In this document: positions 57,547-64,000 of the stretch, one piece after another
Layout of the letters: every line of letters starts with the position of its first letter
Position numbering within the stretch: the stretch's first letter is position 1
Assembly (NCBI RefSeq): GCF_007565055.1
Contig: NC_044561.1
Span: forward strand, 28,676,114 to 28,740,113
DNA: 64,000 nt
Direction of reading: 5' to 3'
From: Rhinopithecus roxellana
Lineage: Eukaryota; Chordata; Mammalia; Primates; Cercopithecidae
The notes under the pieces: generated by a model
Database searches by the model: none
Seen by the model: only the letters and a program-made list of their open reading frames with translations
Told to the model about the DNA's origin: nothing
Translations under genes and position numbers: made by a program

Positions 57547-57812
57547 CTGGGCCTGCGGTGATTTAACGTCATGTGTATAAAAATGATACTTGGTGGATGG
57601 ATGTGTTACACCTTAGGCTAGAATCTCATCTTTTTGTCTCTCGGAAGAAATTAATTCCTTTTCTGAGTTCTACTTTTATTTATTTATTTATTATTATTTT
57701 GAGTCCGAGTCTCGCTGTTGCCAGGCTGGAGTGCAGTGGTGCAATGTCGGCTCACTGCAGCCTCTGCCTCCTGGGCTTAAGCGATTCTCCTGCCTCAGCC
57801 TTCTGAGTAGCT
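57547..57812 (+). repeat. Inverted duplication, right arm (probable source)
   Basis: Carries the unique flank, target site and right arm of the Alu at 57677, which continues past the arm, so this is the original locus. Confidence 0.9.
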
Positions 57813-57923
57813 GCGATTACAGCCACACCATGCCCAGCTAAATTTTGTATTTTTAGCAGAGACAGGGTTTCACCATGTTGGCCAGGATGGTCTCAATCTC
57901 TTGACCTTGCGATCCACTCACCT
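57677..57923 (-). mobile_element. AluS-like, 5'-truncated
   Basis: Antisense, lacks the first ~50 bp; target duplication close to TGAGTTCTA(C/A)TTTT. Confidence 0.93.
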
Positions 57924-58388
57924 GAGTTCTAATTTTTAATTGTTCCTTCTTGTCTTTCAGAGGCTTCCTCCTTGAAGAGTCTACAGCAGACCTGATACCA
58001 TAATTGGGCATACATCCTTCTGAAATCCCTTCTAGAATATGATTTAACCTACTAAGAAAGCCCACATTTGAATTCATTCATTCCAAAAAAAGTCTCGGTC
58101 CACTTCCTAGGTTTTGAGCTCTATTTTATGAGTCCATGGAAGCTGCCATAGTTTTCTCTGCATCCATGGCCATGTTTTCCATCTGGGTTCTTGTTTCTTT
58201 TAAGTCTTACACCTCTATTAGTATTAAAAATCATCAGCTGTGCTTAAGTGTGGTTAAATATTCACTTTCACTTAGACTTCTGACCTAGACACTAATAGCT
58301 AACCTTACTAGATTCATCTAAGTAAAGAGAATGCAGCAGGGCAAAAAAGCCAATAATTTCTGGTTTCCAGAGTGAAAGAAAAATACTG
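57924..58388. other. Non-repeat intronic sequence
   Basis: Nothing recognised. Confidence 0.5.
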
Positions 58389-58690
58389 GGCTGGACATGA
58401 TGAATCACACCTGTAATCCCAGGACTTTGGGAGGCTGAGGCAGGCAGATCACTTGAGCCCAGGAGTTTGAGACGAGCTGAACATGGCTAAACCCCATCTC
58501 TACAAAAAACACAAAATCTAGTTGGGTGTGGTAACGCACACCTGTAGTCCCTGCTACTCAGGAGGCTGAGGTGGGAGGATTGCTTGAGCCCGAGAGGTGG
58601 AGGTTGCAGTGAGCTGAGATCGCGCCACTGCACTCCAGCCTGGCAACAGAGTGAGACTCTGTCTATACATAAATAAATAAAAATACGATA
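58389..58690 (+). mobile_element. AluJ/S-like
   Basis: Full-length, AAATAAAT tail. Confidence 0.92.
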
Positions 58691-58693
58691 TTG

Positions 58694-58920
58694 GGCCGGG
58701 TGCGGTGGCTCACGCCTGTAATCCCAGCAGTTTGGGAGGTGCAGCGGTCGGATCATGAGGTCAGGAGTTTGAGACCAGCCTGGCCAATATGGGGAAACCC
58801 TATCTCTACTAAAAATACAAAAAATTAGCCGGGTGTGGTGTATTACCTTGAACCCAGGAGGCAGAGATTGCAGTGACAGAGCAAGACTTCATCTCAAAAA
58901 CAAACAAACAAACAAACAAA
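58694..58920 (+). mobile_element. AluS-like with internal deletions
   Basis: Jumps from 'gccgggtgtggtg' to 'tattaccttgaaccc', and from 'gattgcagtga' to 'cagagcaagac'; (AAAC)n tail. Confidence 0.93.
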
Positions 58921-59579
58921 CACCGACACAGATTTCTTATATTGGCACTCTGCTAAATACTCTTCACATTTCTCTGTTCCCACGTGAAGCCTGGGACTTT
59001 GAAGGCATTGCTACTGCTCTGAATTGAAAGCTTCCACTTACAACTTTCTCCTGGAAGGATCCCCGCCGACTGCCATCCTTAGCTGGGAATGGGAACCTGC
59101 TCCTCTGGGTTCAGTGCATCAGCCCTGGATCCACACTTCCCAGCTCTTCACTGGCGGTTCCAAACGGTGGTTTTCAGGCTGCTACAGTGGTGGTTGGCAT
59201 CTTCCATTCACAGCTTGTGATCAGAATCTCTGTCCCTACAGTACTTCCGGGTGTACACACTTTCTTCCCTTCTTCCCTGGGTCTGAAATCCTCTATCTTG
59301 GCTTTGGAGGAATTCACTAGGCACCCACAACCCACCCTCGGTGTCATTAGTCATCACTTGTCGAACCCTGTTAGTGCCAGCTTTTTCTCTCAAGGATCCT
59401 TGGCTTCAGACACATTTAAATACCCTCTCCCCTTCATGCCTCTCATTTTCCAAAGCCTTCGTCCCAGCATAGCACTCTCCCTTGAGTCCCGCCTTCAAGA
59501 TCTTCACATAATTGAACTTAAAAAAAAAAAAATTCCCTCTTTCAGAACACCTCGCTGAATAGACTAGATTAGGCTTATT
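58921..59579. other. Non-repeat intronic sequence, 0.66 kb
   Basis: Overlapping short frames, none recognised. Confidence 0.5.
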
Positions 59580-60209
59580 TTATTTTTTTTTTTTTTTGAG
59601 ACGGAGTCTCGCTCTGTCGCCCAGGCTGGAGTGCAGTGGCCGGATCTCAGCTTACTGCAAACTCCGCCTCCCGGGTTCACGCCATTCTCCTGCCTCAGCC
59701 TCCCGAGTAGCTGGGACTACAGACACCTGCCACCTCGTCTGGCTAGTTTTTTTTTTTGTATTTTTTTGTATTTTTTATTTTGTATTTTATTTTTTTTTGA
59801 GATGGAGTCTCGCTATGTCGCCCAGGCTGGAGTGCAGTGGCGCGATCTCGGCTCACTACAAGCTCTGCCTCCCAGGTTCACGCCATTCTCCTGCCTCAGC
59901 CTCCCGAGTAGCTGGGACTACAGGCACCCGCCACCACGCCCGGCTAATTTTTTTTTCAGTAGAGACGGGGTTTCACTGTGTTAGCCAGGATGGTCTCGAT
60001 CTCCTGACCTCCTGATCCGCCCGCCTCGGCCTCCCAAAGTGCTGGGATTACAGGCGTGAGCCACCGCGCCCAGCCTTTTTTTGTATTTTTTAGTAGAGAC
60101 GGGGTTTCACTGTGTTAGCCAGGATGGTCTCGATCTCCTGACCTTGTGATCTGCCCATCTCGGCCTCCCAAAGTGCTGGGATTACAGGCTTGAGCCACCG
60201 CGCCCAGCT
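59580..60209 (-). mobile_element. AluY split by a younger AluY
   Basis: Antisense outer halves 59580-59765 and 60077-60209; outer target duplication GATTAGGCTTATTTT. Confidence 0.95.
59766..60076 (-). mobile_element. AluY inside an AluY, same orientation
   Basis: Target duplication TTTTTTTGTATTTTTTA; a direct-repeat pair prone to recombination. Confidence 0.95.
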
Positions 60210-60682
60210 GATTAGGCTTATTTTTATGATTTGAAAATTACAACAATAGAGTGCCTTCCTTTCTGGAAAAGGCTCTCAACAAAGTGAGTTTTTCTAAGGA
60301 AAGAAGAGAATGAAAATCGCGTTCTCAACTTTTGTGCACTTCTGATTGCTTGCTTGTGAATCACAGGGGAGCCGCACAGAGATGGGAAGCCCACGCTCCT
60401 TTGCCTGTATCTGGTGGCAGGTTCTGTAACATGTGTCAAAGTGGGGGGAAGAAAAAGACAATTGTACCTGCTCAAGCAAAATACTCTGCTTCACAAATTG
60501 TAAAGTCCAAGGACACTGTCAAGCAGGTCAAATACCGCCCTGTTTGTTTCTGTTACAAATATCTTTCACATACTCAGAGATGATTCCAATTTAAAGCAAA
60601 TTTCTAACTTCTCTGAACATTTTTTTTCTTTAAACATCATTTGTGTTAATTTCATCCACAATGCACAGATAGAAAAACAGAA
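60210..60682. other. Non-repeat intronic sequence
   Basis: Nothing recognised. Confidence 0.5.
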
Positions 60683-61000
60683 GCCGGGTGTGGTGGCTCA
60701 TGCCTGTAATCCCAGCACTTTAGGTGGCTGAGGCGGGCGGATCACTCGCGGATCACTTCAGGTCAGGAGTTTGAGACCAGCCCAGCCAACATGGTGAAAG
60801 CCCATCTCTACTAAAAATACAAAAATTAGCAGTGTGTGGTGGCACATGCCTGTAATCCCAGCTACTCAGGAGGCTGAGGTAGGAGAATCACTGGAACCTG
60901 GGAGGCCGAGGTTGCAGTAAGCTGAGACTACGCCAGTGCACTCCAGCCTGGGCAGCAGAGTGAGACTCCAGCTCCAATCCCACCCCCCTGCAAAAAAAGA
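60683..61000 (+). mobile_element. AluS-like with small internal duplication
   Basis: 'gcggatcact' + 'cgcggatcactt': a 12-bp tandem duplication at 60737-60758. Confidence 0.93.
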
Positions 61001-61496
61001 GACACTACCCCAGTTATCAAGCTGTCTCATAAAATGAGCTAAAATAAGACTGCAATCTAGAATTATCAAATTTACTCATAATCCTAGGCAGAAGGCAATA
61101 TGTTCCTCATGTTAGCAGCCCACTCGATGTTATTTTATTCCATGTGGAAAGCTGCCTGAAAATGCTTCAAAAAATTCATCCCATTTAAACATCCCTATAA
61201 CCATTTCTTCCACAGATAATAGAAGAAAACTTGTTTCAGATCAAGAATTGCATGTCACTTGATTGGACAATCTGTATTTTACAAGCCATATTGCTGAATT
61301 ATAAACATGCATTTAAATACTCACATAAAGCTGACGATGAACTTCTTAGAAAGGGACATATCCACGTGTCAACCTCTAAATAACTGGGTCTCTTTTACTG
61401 AAACTTGGCAATTTGTCACCTTGGTGTGGTTATCACATAACCACAGACATATTCAGTTACAAATAGATGCAAAAAAACTTGAGGCCTCACTCACTC
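61001..61496. other. Non-repeat intronic sequence
   Basis: AT-rich, nothing recognised. Confidence 0.5.
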
Positions 61497-61758
61497 TTTT
61501 TTTGTCTGAGATGTGTAGTGGTGCGATCTCAGCTCACTGCAACCTCCGCCTCCTGGGTTCAAGCAATGTTCCTGCCTCAGCCTCCTGAGTAACTGGGATT
61601 ACAAGCACCTGACACCACGCCTGGCTAATTTTTGTATTTTTAGTAGAGACAGGGTTTCACCATGATGGCCAGGCTGGTCTCAAACTCCTGATCTTGTGAT
61701 CCGCCCACCTTGGCCTCCCAAAGTGCTGGGATTACACGTATGAGCCTCCACGCCTGGC
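61497..61758 (-). mobile_element. AluS-like with deletion
   Basis: Antisense; about 35 bp after 'ctgagatg' are missing; target duplication close to CTCACTCACTCTT. Confidence 0.94.
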
Positions 61759-62639
61759 CTCGCTCACTCTTAAAAATGAAAAATGAAAAGGGTGGGGGAG
61801 CTTCAACATTCTGCTTACTACAGCCTCATCTCAAACCATTCCATGAAGCTCATAATCTTGGAAGCCATTAGTCCTGTATTTGCCTTCCTAACTCTTAGTA
61901 TTCAAAATGATGCTCTTTCGAAGGCTGGCTTGTGGTCTATAAGTTAAAAGTATAAAGCAAGTAAATCTGAATAGAAATCTTCACTCCTCTTTATCTGCAA
62001 ATCTCTTAAAATGGAGCAAAATAAAAGCAGTTCGACGAGTCCTGCCTCCCAGAACACAAACGATATTTCATCTGAGTTTTCTCTAATTTCTCCTGGGAAT
62101 ATTTTAGCTTCACAATCACAGCGGGAGAAGGACCCTCACCTTGTTAAATATCAGTGCTGCCCAACTCACTTCCCTTTCGCCATATCGCTTCCCTATGAAG
62201 TCAGTTGTTTGGAATTTAAATCCATGATCTTACAGAAAGAAAGAGGATTTTATCTAAATAGATCCTCAGGCCATCTTATAAAAATTATATTTAATCCATA
62301 ATATACACCAAACCTAGTGGTGATTACGAAGAGGACCATTTCAGTGGCAGCCCTCACCTTCCTAACACCGTTGTAATAGGAAGTACATATTGGACATCTG
62401 GAGGGAACACCCCGTCAGTACAGAAGGAAAAAGAGCTCTCTCAGTCTAGGTGTGGGGGAAGCTGCAGGGGCCTGGGGCAATTTTGCTGCGGTGGGATGGA
62501 GCGGGCCACCATCTGTAGGTGCTGCTGTCTGCACTCCTGTTTAGGTGCCCCCCCATCCAGCCAGCTCCCACACACATCTCAGTACTGTGGTGACCACAGA
62601 GGCCCATCAATACATTCTTCTAGAATTAAATCCTGTTAA
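61759..62639. other. Non-repeat intronic sequence, 0.88 kb
   Basis: A 96-codon plus-strand frame (62011-62301) shows no family resemblance. No repeat recognised. Confidence 0.5.
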
Positions 62640-62770
62640 TCATGTACTTATTCCATGAACATTTACAAGTACCTACTCAGTTTATAGGTTTAGCAGGGCA
62701 GAAATAAATAAGACAGTCTCTCTGCCCTCAAGGAATTAGACTCAGTGTGGACAGTCAGACTAACCAAGAA
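62640..62770 (+). mobile_element. L2 fragment
   Basis: 'aataagacagtctctctgcc' + 'ctcaaggaattagac' is sense L2 text. Confidence 0.65.
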
Positions 62771-62971
62771 CCAGGGTGCAGGCAGCACCGGGCCATGGTT
62801 TGATGGAACTGGGTCCGGGCACAGGGAGAGTCACTGGGCCTGCATTTCAGCAGATCCCTCTTCAAGATGAAGAAGCCTGGTTCAGGTATGCCATGGAGTT
62901 GGAGTAAAAGCAAATGCAAGGTGTAGCCCCACCAAAATCTGAGGTCACAATCACCTTCAAAACACACAGGA

Positions 62972-63294
62972 GGCCGGGTGCGGTGGCTCACGCCTGTAAT
63001 CCCGAGACTCTGGGAGGCTGAAGTGGGTGGATCACCTGAGGTCAGGAGTTCAAAACCAGACTGGCCAACATGGTGAAACCCCATCTCTACTAAAAATACA
63101 AAATTAGCTGGGCATGGTGGCAGGTGCCTATAGTGCCAGCTACTTGGGAGGCTGAGGCAGGAGAATTGCCTGAACCTGGGAGGCGGAGGTTGCAGTGAGC
63201 CAAGATTGTGCCACTGCACTCCAGCCTGGGTGACAGAGCAAGACTCTGTCCGAAAAAAAAAGAAAAAAACGAAACAAACAAACAAAAAAAAAAA
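62972..63294 (+). mobile_element. AluS-like
   Basis: Full-length; tail of mixed AAAC; flanks share AAACACA. Confidence 0.94.
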
Positions 63295-63540
63295 CACATA
63301 AGAACCACTTGTAACAACTTTATTGTACTGGTGGAGAACTCTTAGTTGTATATTCCAAAATGAAAAACAATTTTGGTGTATAAGGGGGGATGGTAGTATG
63401 TTGCTTTCTAAAAGCCTTTGAAAAATCCTAAAATGGCCAGAGTGAAAACAATACAGGTATCAGACCTGGCTAAGTAAGAAATGCAGGAGCCAGCAGTATG
63501 TCCTCCTTCTTAAGACACCTCCTGAGATGGGCAGTTTTTT
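63295..63540. other. Non-repeat intronic sequence
   Basis: Nothing recognised. Confidence 0.45.
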
Positions 63541-63725
63541 AAGCCACCGCTTTGAGCTTCACAAGCCCTTCAGAGAGGTAGCATGGAGAGGAACTTCATT
63601 TTCTGATGAGAAAACAGCAGTTTAAAGAAGGGAACACAGGTCTCTAGGCCTGGCAGGCAGCAGCTAAGGGGCCAGAATCCAAATCTCATGATTAATGACC
63701 TAATACCTTTTCCACTATATCAAGC
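63541..63725 (+). mobile_element. MIR
   Basis: 'cattttctgatgagaaaaca', 'ggcaggcagcagctaagggg' match the MIR right two-thirds. Confidence 0.7.
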
Positions 63726-64000
63726 TGCTTTGCTGATACAAAGCAAAATTTCCAAATTTTCAACCACTTTTACCATATGTGAGCCTCAAAACAAATGCAG
63801 CTTAGCTGCAAAGATAACCATGACAGGGTGAGACCTAGCAAGGAGTAAGTTATTTTCTTTTCAAATGCATAAACTTTCAAGACACCATAATATCACTATT
63901 AAAAGACACGAATTAAATATCCTAAAAGCAAAGAGTGCACACACCTCTGGGTAACAAGCAAATCTAGGTCCTGTCTGGAAAATGTGCCTGCATGGTGCTC

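Larger units (their letters stand above)
10850..64000 (-). other. PPARA: PPARA upstream intron territory (5'UTR introns, partial)
   Basis: Everything to the right lies upstream of the coding start in gene orientation. PPARA has non-coding 5' exons. I cannot recognise one here because they have no protein signature, and no CpG-rich promoter island is apparent up to 64000. One small untranslated exon could be hidden in the non-repeat intervals listed separately. Confidence 0.7.

Noticed and set aside
62011..62301. 96-codon frame in non-repeat sequence
   Set aside because: No motif, no splice context, no family; consistent with chance.
10850..64000. let-7 microRNA genes, which lie in the broader PPARA neighbourhood
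   Set aside because: The mature let-7 sequence was not seen on either strand.

Overview
This is eukaryotic, primate nuclear DNA, most probably from an Old World monkey (a macaque/baboon-like cercopithecoid). About 75 Alu elements are recognisable, roughly a third or more of the window by eye. The youngest carry the AluY variants usual in cercopithecoids: 'ggctcaagcctgtaatccc' near the 5' end, 'aactagccgggcga' in the middle, and 'gagatccggccactgcac' in the right arm. There is no bacterial or phage-like content, no operon and no CRISPR array.

The only host protein-coding sequence I can identify is one exon on the minus strand (10603-10849). It holds the initiator ATG and the first 69 codons of the nuclear receptor PPAR-alpha (PPARA), bounded by a consensus acceptor and a GTAAGT donor. 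The rest of the window is intron of this gene: 1-10602 lies downstream of the exon, and 10850 to the right edge lies upstream, in 5'UTR-intron territory. No DNA-binding-domain exon and no CpG-island first exon is visible.

The introns are layered transposon strata. The oldest are MIR and L2 fragments, MLT1-type LTRs and a Tigger-like DNA element. Next come L1 fragments: plus strand at 2.35-3.98, 5.5-6.3, 33.9-39.6 and 40.7-41.8 kb; minus strand at 15.3-16.3, 27.5-31.75, 42.2-43.1 and 46.9-50.0 kb; and a HAL1/L1M-like piece at 24.5-25.5 kb. AluJ/S/Y copies are inserted into these, often with readable target-site duplications (TSDs). One Alu at 28.4-30.5 kb was itself split by a 1.73-kb gammaretrovirus-like endogenous provirus remnant, with an LTR, a tRNA-Pro-type primer-binding site, a leader with 70-bp tandem repeats and a partly open gag matrix region. 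It lies in the same orientation as PPARA.

The most unusual structures are: (i) that provirus remnant, with apparently intact outer termini and a 4-bp TSD but almost nothing between gag and the 3' end; (ii) a ~265-bp inverted duplication at 56.4/57.7 kb; (iii) an Alu at 54.1 kb whose 5' end is replaced by 37 bp of antisense Alu identical to a neighbour 1.5 kb away; (iv) a decayed 33-bp minisatellite in two blocks at 32.0-33.26 kb; (v) an unexplained repeated segment at 43.5 and 46.5 kb; and (vi) an inverted Alu pair closely flanking the PPARA coding exon. I found no convincing new protein-coding system.
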